A stretch of DNA of 64,000 nt from Xylona heveae TC161 (taxonomy: Eukaryota; Ascomycota; Xylonomycetes; Xylonales; Xylonaceae). The stretch spans positions 2,356,001 to 2,420,000 of the forward strand of contig NW_017264195.1 in assembly GCF_001619985.1 (NCBI RefSeq), in the 5' to 3' direction. The first letter of the stretch is position 1, and each line of letters begins with the position of its first letter. Both the position numbers and the translations under genes were made by a program. The notes below the pieces were generated by a model, which saw only the letters and a list, made by a program, of their open reading frames with translations, ran no database searches and was not told the origin of the DNA. This document shows, piece after piece, positions 44,479-56,081 of the stretch.

Positions 44479-46096
44479 TTCTCAAATATACTCCGTCTAT
44501 AAAACACTCATATTTTCCAAAACTTGGGGGTAAAAGACAAAAGATAACTGATAAATGATAAATGATAAATCTTCCAATATATGCAGCACAACTTTTTCCC
44601 CTGTCTTTTATTTCTCGCACAATGCACAGAAGTCCTCGTAAAGCAAATATACAATCTCGTACGTCCGTACAAAACAAAAACATCTCGAACAATGCGGACT
44701 ACCTCGACTTATTTATCTTGTACAACACCACAGCACAGTCGCAGCCGCAGCCGCAGCGTAGCGCTCAAGCCTTCAATTGCAACATTCGACACGAATTAAA
44801 TCGACTGATGCACATCTGCGGCTTGCGGCTTGCGGCTACAAGGGGGGTGTAAGAAGCTCTAGCCAATAGATTTGTTGCCAGTCGCACTGCGCGGCGGCTA
44901 TCGGGCGGCTATTGAGCATTCTGCAACTTTGCCGCAATGCACGGTGCATAGTGCAGGACACATGAAACACGTCGTGTGTCGTATATATCGTGTTGTAGGC
45001 TGTGACGCTTGTCGGATACTCAGAGTCTATGTTTAGTGGAATTCTATTTCCCGGGGTTAGGGTCCAGTGCTAAGCGCCGAGGTCTTTTGCCGATGAGAGC
45101 CCAGAGACCTGGACCAAAATAACCACCGTACCACATTACCACGACACCAGGACACCAGAACACCAGGACAATATGACATGGATATATCTAGCTCTGTAAA
45201 CGTCAAATGGAAAGAGCACGAATTATGTTTCGTGGGCGGTCGATAATCCTTGAAAAAATTGTTATCCTTGGCACGTTCAGTAAGCAGGAGAAATGCACTT
45301 GCGGTCTCGCCATAAGCTGGATTGTAGCGGACGTCAAGAAATACCGCGTAGTTACCGGCAGGAAGGTGAGGATGAAGGGTACAGGGTACACCGTATGATA
45401 CATGCTACAAGTCTAGCAGACTATCTGGTTGATAATAAAATAGGTAGTGGATGTAAAAAGTGATATACAGTGGCGTAATGATAAAGTACATATGCCTTTA
45501 ATATAGTCAATGTTGTTATATACCTTATATTCATAATTTCCTTCGAGTCGATGTATAAACAGTGTCTCCTACATGTCAACTGCCGAGACTACAACGAAAC
45601 AATATACGCCATATGACGAGCAGAGGCGTAAGAGCTCCTATGCGAACAGAAAAATACACAAACATAGCAATCGGGAAGCTCCATACACTGTGGTATGCGC
45701 TCGTTGGCTCTCTCGCTCGCTCATGCCAACGACGCATCATGCAAATCGTGACTCAGATGATAAAGCAGAAAGCAATATAAGAAAAGTAAACAAATATTGG
45801 TAATAACGTAATTTCGCCTTTCAGACACCAAAATGAAGATAGTTAACCAGCAAGCTTATTCTGCACACGCTCACAAGGCAGCTGGCCTGGCAGGCATTCC
45901 CAGAATGGCGAGAAGAGACGTGCCCTATGTTGTCGCAGTTATATATTTCTGTAAGGCGACCAAGCAAGCTCAGCTATGCTTATACTTCTTTGATAGTGTT
46001 GATACTATGTCGAAGCCGCGCAAATGCTCTTGAAGCTACCGGGGCATAGGAGAAAAAGGAAGTTTGACGAAAGAAGACCATGATCGAGCCTGTCAT
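44479..46096. other. Intergenic, 1.6 kb, AT-rich
   Basis: Lies between the esterase promoter and the 3' end of the enoyl-CoA hydratase gene (both minus). Short repeats occur (TGATAAATGATAAATGATAAA near 44546; GACACCAGAACACCAGGACA near 45146; CGGCTTGCGGCTTGCGG near 44818). Small frames (44562-44852, 45562-45803) have no motif. No gene called. Confidence 0.5.
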
Positions 46097-47333
46097 TTAT
46101 TTTCCTTTGAACACTGGCTTTCTCTTCATGACGAATGCGCTCAAGGCTTCATCTCGGTCTTCTGTCGTGAGAACCTTCTCGTAGCATTCAATTTCGTTTT
46201 GCTCGGCTCCTTGCCAGCCATCTACGGCCTGTAGTGCGGCCTTGATAGCGAGTGGTGCACCCTCAGCAATGACGGTAGCAAGCTTAATTGCCTCGTCGAG
46301 TACTTTTTGACGAGCCACGCCTTCTTGCTGCGCTTCTTCCGGCGTAATCTCCACTAGGCGGTCGCAGAGGCCGAGAAAGTATGCTTCAGGCCCACTGACC
46401 TGTCGACCGGTCAAAATAAGATCGCGCGCATGTTGAGGCCCGACAATCATGGGCAGGCGATAGGTGCCGCCCGCACCAGGAATTATGCCTAGACGTGTCT
46501 CAGGCAGACCAACGCGTGCGGAGGAGCCAAAGACTCGCATCTTTGTGCAGAGCGCAAGCTCGAGGCCGCCGCCGAATGCATTTGAAGCGATTGCAGAGAT
46601 GGTTGGGATAGGGAGGGAAGCAAGAACGTTAAAGGCGCTCCGCAGGTAGGACAGGAAAACTTTTGTTCTACGAAAACAAGTGAATGGTTAGTCGAGATTT
46701 CGCAATTGAGATTTAGAAAATCGGGATTCTCTGGTGGTTGAATAGGAACATAAAGCTGAAATGGACGGGCAAGAACCGAATGGCGGAAAAAGGCCAGAAG
46801 AGGGAAACCTACTCATCATGTGTAAACTGTTGCCGCTCTTTCAGATCAGCCCCGGCGCAAAAGCAATTGTCTACGTCACTCGCAATTATGAGCGCCTTTA
46901 GGGACCCTTTGCTGCCATCGTAGCGTGCTGCACTAATCTCCGAATTCAACTGCGCCAACAACTCCCTTGAAAGCGCATTTCGAGCTTTAGGCCGATTTAG
47001 CGACAAGATACGAATGGAGCCCGAGTAAGGAGCATCCACATTTGTGACCTTGACCATGGATGAAGAAGATGAAGTGGAATAGCATCGTGCCGCGGCAGGA
47101 GCTAGAGTAAGAGCGTTTGAAGAGATGTATGACTTTGCACCAGTTGTATATTTTGAAGCAGTTGAATACCCGCGACTTCGTGTTCTCAAGGAGTCTTGTG
47201 CTGAAGAAGTGACGGCAGGTTGTCCAACGACAGCGACCGCGCCAGAGACATTGCTGATGCGGGGAAGAGCATTCTGCCCGACAATAGCAGTTGTCGGAGA
47301 CGCCCGTAAAGATGAGAAGATTGGGGAACGCAT
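46097..47333 (-). CDS. Mitochondrial enoyl-CoA hydratase, methylglutaconyl-CoA hydratase (AUH) type
   Basis: Crotonase-fold enzyme, probably hydrating 3-methylglutaconyl-CoA to HMG-CoA in leucine breakdown. Exons 46813-47333 and 46097-46667 (145-nt intron) give 363 residues. The first 90 residues are Ser/Arg/Ala-rich with MRSPIFSSLRASPTTAIV and RGYSTASKY, a clear mitochondrial presequence. Core motifs: LNRPKARNALSRELL, ALIIASDVDNCFCAGADLKE (first oxyanion loop), SAIASNAFGGGLELAL, and GLPETRLGIIPGAGGTYRLP with the catalytic glutamates of the crotonase family, then the C-terminal QNEIECYEKVLTTEDRDEAL. The LKERQQF sequence after CAGADLKER is typical of AUH rather than short-chain EchA. The exact substrate is inferred. 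The coding start is followed directly upstream by a purine-rich strand. Confidence 0.92.
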
Positions 47334-48309
47334 GTTGTTTGGATCAAGGAAAGGGAAATGGAGGAGTGGACGCGGTCAAAAGAAGAGCAGACGAAGCTGA
47401 GCAGAAAAGAAAAGAGCAACTCTTTCGCGGTCAGGATTGTTGGGAGGAGGAGAGGAGGAGAGGAGGAGAGGAGGAGAGGAGGAGAAAGGGATCACCGCCT
47501 TGAATTGTTGTATGTGTTCATAGAGCAAGAGCGGGTACGTGTGCGAGGTGCGGGTACCTTGCTGTGGGGCTTTGGGCGCAGGGTTAAAGAGGAAAAAATG
47601 GACCCTGTCGATGTTACGCGTGTGACATCTGCTTGGTAGATTAATGCGACGGAGCTATCAATTTGCCTTGGTTTGCTAATGTCCCGTCTCATGATTGGCT
47701 TTCCACTCTCTACAGAGTAAGACTACAACCTGTTTACCTTGTCTACTGGGGCTGCTCTTACTGTTTCCCATGTATCTTTGTTCTCCACTCGGTTCGCTTT
47801 AGTCCGACGGGTAGATGCGGGTGTGGGGGAAACGCGGGGGAAATCCTCCGGGGTGCCGAGCAAGCGAGAAATCACCTGTGGGACTCACCATTTTCAATTG
47901 TCGTGCCCCTGATTGGCCCTTCTCCTTGTCTCCCATGTACCGCTGTACTGCACTCATCTCCTGATACCTTCATTTCTGAAACATCCCTTTAGGCATAAAA
48001 CACCTGATCAGATTGACGATCAGCCAATCGGAAAAATATCAATGCTCTGCAGATTGACGGCTTCAAAGTACCCCCTCTGTAGCCTTGTAATTGGCCGATA
48101 GCGTAAATGCTTGATAATGCAAAGACCACACCAGCGACCCACAAAAGAACCAAAAAGTCCCCTCAATTCTGCTGACACGGCCGTGCCACTCGGAAACGCC
48201 AGACTCCATTTCATATGCTGAATGCCCACTCTATCTTGATCATCGTCATTCATGACATGCGCCGAAAAAGCATAAGATCCTAGTATACAACTTGCGAGAC
48301 CAAGGACGT
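47334..48309. other. Intergenic, 1 kb, with GGA-rich microsatellite and imperfect duplicates
   Basis: Promoter of the AUH-type gene and 3' flank of the PPR-like gene. It contains a GAGGAGAG tract (47445-47485) and two related blocks around 47686-47790 and 47898-47965. Frames across it are artefacts of the purine bias. Confidence 0.5.
47445..47485. repeat. GAGGAGAGG tandem microsatellite
   Basis: About four copies of a GAGGAGAGG-type 9-mer on the plus strand, about 110-150 bp upstream of the AUH-type start codon. On the coding strand it is a C/T-rich tract, of the kind common in fungal promoters. Confidence 0.85.
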
Positions 48310-51300
48310 CTATTCTAGGTACTCCACAGGAAATCGCCCAGATTGAATATAATCTTCGACCTCCTCGTCGCTAGGCCATCTGCCCCAGCCTGGAACCAAT
48401 TCCACCTGCTCCCGGATCAAATCGATTGTATGCTGCGACGTCCTTTCATCAGGTTCAGATATCTCCCATTCGAGGTCCAAGCCATCTGATTCCTTCCAGC
48501 TCCGTTCGACAAAGACGCGCAAGGCCACCAGAGTTCTCCGTAATATTCGCTCGCCATTGCTCGATTCACCGGCCACTGCTTCGAGCTCTTGAGAGTACAG
48601 TCTCATCCACTGGACCAGAGAGAAGAGTGCGTCATAGTCTTGAAGTAGGCCCAGAACTCGTACGAACGAGTGCAGCACAGCTGGGGCCGGAATTTCAAGC
48701 AGAGATGGCAAGAGGGTTGATGAGCCGATGCCTTGCTCTTCATTGGGGTTCCACTCAGCAGGATGCAGCGGAGCAATGTCATGCAGAGAGAAATTCAGCG
48801 TAGCCCCAACAAGCCTTCTGAAGCAGTGCTGGATGATTTGAGAGCTGCCCTCAAGGATGATTGTCCCTTCTTGCCATTGACGAGATAGTTCGACCCCCCC
48901 TTCCGTAGCTGACTGACACTGCGCCCCAAGACGTAGCTCGTAGCTCCCTAAGATTGCCTTTTCCAGCCCGATGCAGACGGTTTGAAATGCTTTCCCGTCG
49001 ATGTCGATGCCAAAAAGTTCCATTTTTGCCATAGTCTGGCGTATGATCTTCCAGGAGAGAACGTCGTGCCAGACAGGTGCACTTTTGTATTCCCAATAGC
49101 TGACCACTGCGCCATCTCGGGCTAAGGCGCCGAGCAAAGAATACCAGCATGACCGATATGAAGAGCCTCGAGCCGTAACGAGAGAAAATGCATGAAGCAG
49201 AGGTTTTACTCGATTATATGGTCTTCTCTTGTCAGCTCCATGCTCAATCAGCGCATGTTCTTGGCGAATATCAATTGTTGAATACGGAGCAAATCGACAG
49301 AATAAGTTGATCAGGGAAGAGAAGACATTCTCAGGTATTGCACGAAGTTGTTCCGAGGCAGAGGCTAAAAGCGTTTCCGGCGGCTGAAACACGCTTGCCA
49401 AAACTGACGGTGGCAGTCCACTAAGTCGAAAATATGTCAAGCCAGCGTCTAACGAGTTGGCATGGAGTAGTAAAAAACTCAAACATCGTGGAGAAGGAGT
49501 ACATCCTTCTCGGACCATCTCATCAAAGAGAGTATCCAGCGGGAGTAGTGGAGATGGAATATGTACAGCCTCTCTAGGAGAAATAGGTGCTGGATATACT
49601 CTTTTGCTGTCGCCAGGAAGAAGATCATCGTCTTCGTCAAAGGCTTGTTCCTCCGTGATGCGACCGCTTTCCAGGTCTCTGAGCTTCCTTTCCTCCTCTT
49701 TAATTCTCTTCTTGTCAAAGACTAATTTCTCAAACATGGCAAGGTATATTTCAGACGAGGGACGGAGCTTCTGGTCTTTGAAGGCAAGAAAGCCGGCCCA
49801 GGCCTCCTCTACCGTGCGCGTAGCTCGAATCCGTGCAGCCCAGATATCATGGGATTGCTCAGCCTGCGAAGGTGGAACAACCCCTTGACCGCCGCTTGCC
49901 CGACGTACGAGAGCTCTGGTTTGAATGGTTGGGCTTTGATCCGTGTCCCATCCAGCGAGAATGTTTGCAGAAAGCTCCCAATTAGTGTGGGCGTAGCCGG
50001 CCTCCTTGAGCCGCAGCATGGATTCAGTTGCTCGGCTGATGCCATCTTCAAAACCTTTATCTGCATCTATCCCGAGTTTGTCTTCTTTCCATGGCGGCCA
50101 AGACTTGGCCTTCATTGCAGCCCACGCTCGTTCTCGCAGGGTTTTCTTGTGAGCGAGCTGTACCCTCGTGACGGCCCGGTAGCCCTCACGGTTGATAATC
50201 AAGGGTGGATTGAAATGGGCCATTTTCTTCAAGAGGTTGAATTGAGCCCGCTGATGATAAGGGAGAGAGAGAAAAGGCGATTGAGATGACGGCACAGATA
50301 GCAGTGTCAATGCGCGGTTGTACAAAAATGTTAGCCTCGATACAACCGGCGACTTGAGTGATGTCCTCGCATTCGGCTCAAAACCGTGATCAGCTTCCTT
50401 TTTGCCATGAAGCGAGAGCATGGAAGTAATGCTAGGGATTGATGCTGGCCAGACTTGACGCGCATGACGAAGAAGTCTAACCACTAGAGTCATCATAGTC
50501 GATTCGTCCATTTGAGAAGGCATTCGCGAAAGTGCATCCGAGGTGTTCCATCTTCGAGCAGTTCCGCCGTCCCCCTTGACAAGGTTTTCTCGTCGAGCAG
50601 CCGCCGGGGATCTTCTATTCCTGAAGTGGGGCCGCCGGCCAAGCAGTTGATCCCAAGCGTGAGAAAGTAATATTTTCAGAGTCCGACCATTGATATTTGC
50701 CCGTCGCAAGAGAAAGAGGAGTAAGAAAGAAGGTACATTTTTGTGCTGAGGGCCTTCACGGTTAAACCTCGGGGTCGCTATCATCATGAGTCTCCACGCC
50801 GCTCTTTCTGTGTCCGGCGCGGTCAAAATCCAGGCCCATTTGACAATATCCTCAGGCCCATAGCCCCTTAATTCTAGGAACTTTATAGACTTTTCATTGT
50901 AGACATTGAATATCGCTCTGTCGAGGTGGGCTTGCAAACTCTCGTCTAAGGAAATCGGGTCGTAATACTGAATAATTGGCCAAATTTGTCTTATGTAGTC
51001 CGCCACGATAAATTGAAAGGAAAGAATATGATCCGAATGGGCGCAAGTGGATAGGTGGTGCGAGGATGGTAAATGGGACAAGGGAGACTTTCCCCTTTGC
51101 TTTGCTCCAAGTTTCCACGGCGCAATGTACGATAAATCTGCTTTTCCGTTAAATTTTGGCGGAACAGATTGAAATTGTGCAGTCGCCTCTAATGCAGAGA
51201 TCAACCAATGAGATGGAGAAGGCCTCTGTGCTTTTAACTTCCGTCTACTTAGAGGCTTCGAAGTAATCTGCTGCGGTCCCGTTTGCAGGCTGGTGCTTGC

Positions 51301-51634
51301 ATCTGGGAAGGGCGCATCATTGGCTTCGTCGGATTCGACGCAGGAACGCCTTTGCTCCGCACCGACATCGCTGACCTTGTCATCTTGTTCACCCGCGGAG
51401 CTATTTGATGAGGGTTGCGTTTCCCAGGATTCATAATGTACGCGAGTACGGATCGGACCGGAGGTGCGATGATAGGATGCCTAGAAATGACCGTGGTTAA
51501 AAGGGTTATATGAGATTCTGCAATGAAACAATGCTCACATAGAGGCATTTGTTAATGGCAAGAACGTTAGCCTCAGAGACAGTGGAGCGAGCGAGAGCTC
51601 TGCCGAAGGCACTGTGGAGCCACAATGACAGCAT
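48310..51634 (-). CDS. Large mitochondrial helical-repeat (PPR-like) protein
   Basis: Exons 51539-51634 and 48310-51480 (58-nt intron) give 1,088 residues. The N-terminus MLSLWLHSAFGRALARSTVS is an amphipathic, arginine-containing presequence, so a mitochondrial location is likely. The remainder is predicted mostly helical with pentatricopeptide-like pairs, for example PLDTLFDEMVREGCTPSPRC, LDAGLTYFRLSGLPPSVLAS and LGLLQDYDALFSLVQWMRLY. The C-terminus WGRWPSDEEVEDYIQSGRFP resembles endings of fungal mitochondrial expression factors. Such proteins bind mitochondrial mRNAs for stability or translation; the target is unknown. The start was chosen as the ATG that puts the presequence in frame with exon 2; an overlapping ATG four bases upstream is out of frame. 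A possible unspliced segment near 51060-51100 cannot be excluded. Confidence 0.8.
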
Positions 51635-52555
51635 TCATTGGGATTCGGAATTAACATTTATTGTAGTGAAGCTTGTGTGAACTCTGAGAAACTATAACTG
51701 CACAAGACACAATGAAAGATGGAGGGCCAAAGGTAAATGTGAATGCGAACCACAGACATTGGAATCATGAAGAAGAAGTCTACGAAGTAGGTAGCTAGCG
51801 GAAGAGCAGGGCGAGAGGGGAAGAGGAGAGACAGGGGAGGGTCCATTGTTGTCCCCAATGGGTTCCGGGGGATTGACCAACTAGAGCGCCAGCTAGAGTG
51901 ACATAGTGACATGGGGAACCTGGGGTAGACCGTCTCACGTGATTGTCATATCCGCGTCCCCGAAAAGGAGTTTAGCGTCCAGGCAAAGGGAACTTGTAAT
52001 CTCCAACCCTCTCGAACTTTGCTTTGATCAGTCTCGTCCCTCGAGAGATTCTGCTACGATCCCCTAGTGTGCAAGGAGGCTGGCCAATTTGCTTTGCCTG
52101 GCTATTTGTATCCTTCTCTTGACGACGTGATTCGGTGGAGATTGATATTTTTGGCTTGTGCAGGTGTCATTCTTTTCGCATATTCTTTCGTGTACTCTGC
52201 TGGGCCCAAAACCTCCGATCGGCCTTTCTCGTTCGCGAGGCTCACTCAAACGAAGTCGACCCCTTCGACTACCACCAAAACCGTCTCATACAAATCCTGA
52301 CAGGTATTCGCGAACCGAGCGTGTATCACGCTAGGCTTTGGTACCAAAAGTTATCTCCAAAAGTACGTTGCTTATAGCTTTCTGCGTTTGAGTCTGTCCA
52401 ATATGCATTCTCCACGTTCTTGTCCTTGTCTCCTTGTCTTTAGTTGTTGTTGCTCACCACTTTGCGACAGGAAACCGCAAGGGTTTCCAGCGAGAGGCGC
52501 GTCAACACCTCGCTGTTCTTCTTCCCATATTAAACAAGGGACACAGTAGACCATC
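51635..52555. other. Divergent intergenic region, 0.9 kb
   Basis: Between the PPR-like gene (minus) and the Q/P-rich nuclear protein (plus). Contains a CACGTG core near 51937. A frame at 52067-52300 with one hydrophobic segment (RLIFLACAGVILFAYSF) has no ATG at its beginning and no clear splice partner, so I do not call it. Confidence 0.5.
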
Positions 52556-55385
52556 ATGTCAAGTCCTGATGGCGTCTTGAGCGCTGCAACGCGCCCCGAT
52601 CCTTTCTCTGTACCGGCAAAGCGCAAACGGACAGAAGGCGAAACCAAAGAGGAAAGTAATGGAGTAGTTGAGAAGGCTCACGAATCTACTACCGACTCGG
52701 CGTCGGAGAGCTTGAACACATTCCTCGAAGACATTCTGGAGATTCTAAAGCAGTCAGTATCCAATTCACTGTTGAACAGTGAAGATTATCTAACGGCTAT
52801 ACTTGAGCAGGCAAGATACTACCCCATCTCTTCTAAATCAACCTTTGCCAGTAGGAGAAACCGATGCCGCCGAAGATCTGCCAGCATCGAAGCGCCAGAA
52901 ACTATCGGGCACCAACGATACCAGTACGATAACTTCAAAAGTCCTTGCCAAAAGATACGGTTCTGTCAGCGAATTCGCTCGTGACATCGACGTCGCATCG
53001 TCTGCCATCCTTGAGGCGCAGGATCGTCCCAGTAACGGCGCCCATCAGCAACAGCAAGCTACGTCCCCAAAGAGGCTGCTCAGTGCAGGCATTCTCGCCC
53101 TCAAAAAGAATTTCAACGCGCTGTTACTGAGGGAGAAAATGTTAAAATCGCCGCATTTTGACATAGAATTGACAGTCCCGGGCGAGAGCTCTGGCGAGGT
53201 TACGATCAAGGAGGAATCCACTGGACCTCGAGAGACTCGAGAGGTTCTTACTTTGCTGGGCAACGCGCCGCAGCCAAGGCAACTCTTCTCGAGTCTCCAG
53301 ACCCCCGTCTCCTCGACACGTTCGTCCCAAGGCGAAAAGGCCGATACTTATCCACCGCTTCGCGAGGGAGTACTTCCCAATGGCATTGTAACCACAAAGA
53401 TCATTCCGCTCCAATCCAGCGAGATCAATGATGACAGGATGCATGTGCCGACGTTGGGTGAACTTTTCACACCACCACCCACATTAGCGCCTCTCAATCC
53501 CCCCCGGCGTGCAAGGAGTATTGCTCCAGCTGGCAATTCAATCAGCTGGTATAATCCCGAGGATGAAGAAATCAATGCATCGCGTGCTCGCACGACGGGC
53601 CTCTACCCCTTTCACGACCTCGCTACCGGTCATTCTCTGAAGTACAATTCCTCAACTCCAGCCACGAAGCCTCTGCAGCCGGAAGGGCTTGCCAGCTCAG
53701 CAGACGCTACAGCTGATGAGAAGAGCAAAGAGGATGCCCTTTTTCGAAGCGTGTATTCTGGTTTTGCACCCACCCGAGACGACTCCGCCGCTATAGTTCC
53801 TGAGGCAACCAAAAATAGAATGTGGTGGCGCAAAAAAGGCGAGGACATTTTTGGATACGCATTCAACGTTTTTGGGGACTCCGCCTCTGAGACGGACAGA
53901 GCTGATTCTAGCGGAAAAGCTCAGCTTGTGTCGGAGGGAGATAAGGCCCTGCAAGAAGCCGTCGAGTCATTTGTTCCGGCTGATCCACCAGGAGATTTCA
54001 GCACAACTTCAAAAGAGGCTGACGATTTAGCAAAGCAAACGGATGAAATATTGAGTGAAATCTCAGACCTTCTCGAAACCTTGAATTCCTATCAACGCAA
54101 CCGGAATCTATCACTGGCGTCGGATTCACGTTACGACCGTGGCAGCCAGCTCTCTGCCATGGTTGGTAGCCCTTCGAGTCCCACTTCCGCTGAGGTGGAT
54201 GTGTACAACCTTCTTAAGTCTCAATTATCTGTACTAATCGCATCGCTTCCTCCGTATGCGGTTGCGAAATTGAGCGGTGATCAATTAGAAGCTCTTAACA
54301 TTAGCACGCGTATTCCAGTGGAGAGTCCGTCTTATCGCGGAGTCATGGAAGAAGAGGAGGCTGTTGCAAGGGCCAGGGCTGCAGCATTGAACGCCGCTGC
54401 AAGTACCCCACCTCCTGCAAGGGCTATGAATCCGGCCTTGGCCGCGCAACCGGCCCTTGGACCTTATCAAACACCTCACACGATCGCCAATCCATACAAA
54501 CAGCGACAAAGCTACTTGGCGCAGGTGTCGACGCCCCGGCCTGGTCCGCCGACAACGCATGTCCCGGGGCAGTACTTTGGGCCGACGCCAGCTCCGGGTC
54601 GGCCCACATCAGCCAACGCTCATCGGGGAAGCATCAGTGCGCAACCTTCCTATCAAACTCCTCGGCCGCCATCATCTCAGGCGCAACGTGCTCCTTACCC
54701 TCCGCAAGCCTATACGCCTTCTATGACCCGCAACGCTCAGACGCCCTACGCCCAGACAAATCCGCATCAATATTCACAGCAACAGAATCAACAAGCATAT
54801 CAATATAACCAACAATTTCAGGCAACGGCTGCGCCAATGGGCCCTGGACCTAACCGATCCTATCAAACCCCTGCGCAACCTCAGTACCCGCAGAGAGCAG
54901 CCCCGACAACTGGATATGGCTCATCGCAGAGCCCCTATCCTCAGGCTAAGAGTGCCTCGCCATCCAAAACATATCCGCCTACGACCCCTGCACAGCCGCG
55001 CCAATATTATCAACCACCTCAAGGCCAGAATCCTCCACAGCTTGGTGCCAGTGGTTTTGCAACTTATATGACTGCTGAGCAGCAGGCACTGATTTTGGAG
55101 CGTCAACGGGCTCAGCTTGCGCAACAGAATCAGACTCTGCAGCAAAATCGCCTGGCTTCTCAGGCCAACATGACACGACAGACTTCGACCACGCCCCAAC
55201 CGCAGACGACGCAACAAACGCCGGCTCAGCCACCCCAACAACAACAACAACAACAACAACCGGTTACGCAGTCTGCGCAGCAACCCCAAGCAAATGCTGT
55301 GAACGGTCAACCTTCTTCACAGCCCCCAGAAGCACCTTCGACCACTGGAACTCAACCAAACGGAACGCCAGTAGGCACGAATTAG
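52556..55385 (+). CDS. Glutamine/proline-rich nuclear protein, possibly RSC subunit Rsc58-like
   Basis: Exons 52556-52752 and 52811-55385 (58-nt intron) give 923 residues. The N-terminal part (1-75) has a basic PAKRKRTEGE signal and LNTFLEDILEILKQ running into QDTTPSLLNQPLP, then PASKRQKL, a second nuclear signal. A helical region (about 115-190) includes VLAKRYGSVSEFARDIDVAS, AGILALKKNFNALLLREKML, which looks like a degenerate bromodomain helix bundle. A middle conserved-looking patch is SISWYNPEDEEINASRARTT, then WWRKKGEDIFGYAFNVF. The last 330 residues are Q/P/Y-rich (PYQTP, SYQTP repeats; a Q8 run near 55240). I recall fungal proteins with this layout annotated as Rsc58, part of the RSC chromatin remodeller; that identification is uncertain. 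Confidence 0.85.
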
Positions 55386-56081
55386 TTGGTGGAAAATGAA
55401 AAGTAGATTGGAATGGAGTTTTATGGTCTATTTGGGGTGGCAGCTTGATTATCCATCTACCTGGTGTTATTCATGAGATTACAAGTCGACCGAGGCACGG
55501 CAATCTTTTCTTTTTCAATGCTTTGTCGTCCTTGTAACATTGTTCGGGAACACGCTCGCCATCATTAAGCGCTTGAGCAATTGGTTCCTTTTCGGGAACG
55601 TAGTCACTACTGGGTCACCTCTCACAAAGAGTACAAATTATGTCTTACTCTTCAATAGATGTAAATATTGATGAAATTGATCGACTGCGTTCAATGTGTT
55701 GTTACTAGCCAAATGCAATGTCTACGGTGGTATTTGGCCGAGTTCGTATATTTAAAGGACAATTATTTGTCGCCAGCAATACAAGTGTTTGATTAGAGAA
55801 AGAGTTCTTTAGCTTCATTTTATCATTTGTTTGGAATATATTAATCCTTGAATCTATGCCGGTATTGGTTCTGGAAAGACAGCGTTACTAACGTGTTGAC
55901 GTACGTTTATGTGCTCTCCGTCTTAGTCGAGATCGAGCGGAACCGGAGCGCGACCCTTTCCGCAGCAAAAGTTACCCGCTTCAAATACCCGACTGTCAAC
56001 ACAGTGAAACTCACGACGACCGAGCAACGCAATCAGCGACAATTCTGTCAAGGCATCCGGAAACCGTAACAAAGCGGTATT
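55386..56081. other. Intergenic, 0.7 kb, GatB promoter
   Basis: 3' UTR of the Q/P-rich gene and promoter of GatB. A frame at 55848-56069 is unsupported. Nothing else seen. Confidence 0.55.

Noticed and set aside
44562-45803. Several 60-100-codon frames between the esterase and AUH genes
   Set aside because: No motif, no conserved splice structure, AT-rich context.
51249-51548. 99-codon frame overlapping the PPR-like gene start
   Set aside because: Wrong frame; the spliced model with presequence MLSLWLHSAF is in frame with the long exon and explains the region.
52067-52377. Possible small membrane protein before the Q/P-rich gene
   Set aside because: Frame lacks an ATG at its beginning and ends soon after the hydrophobic stretch; probably leader sequence.
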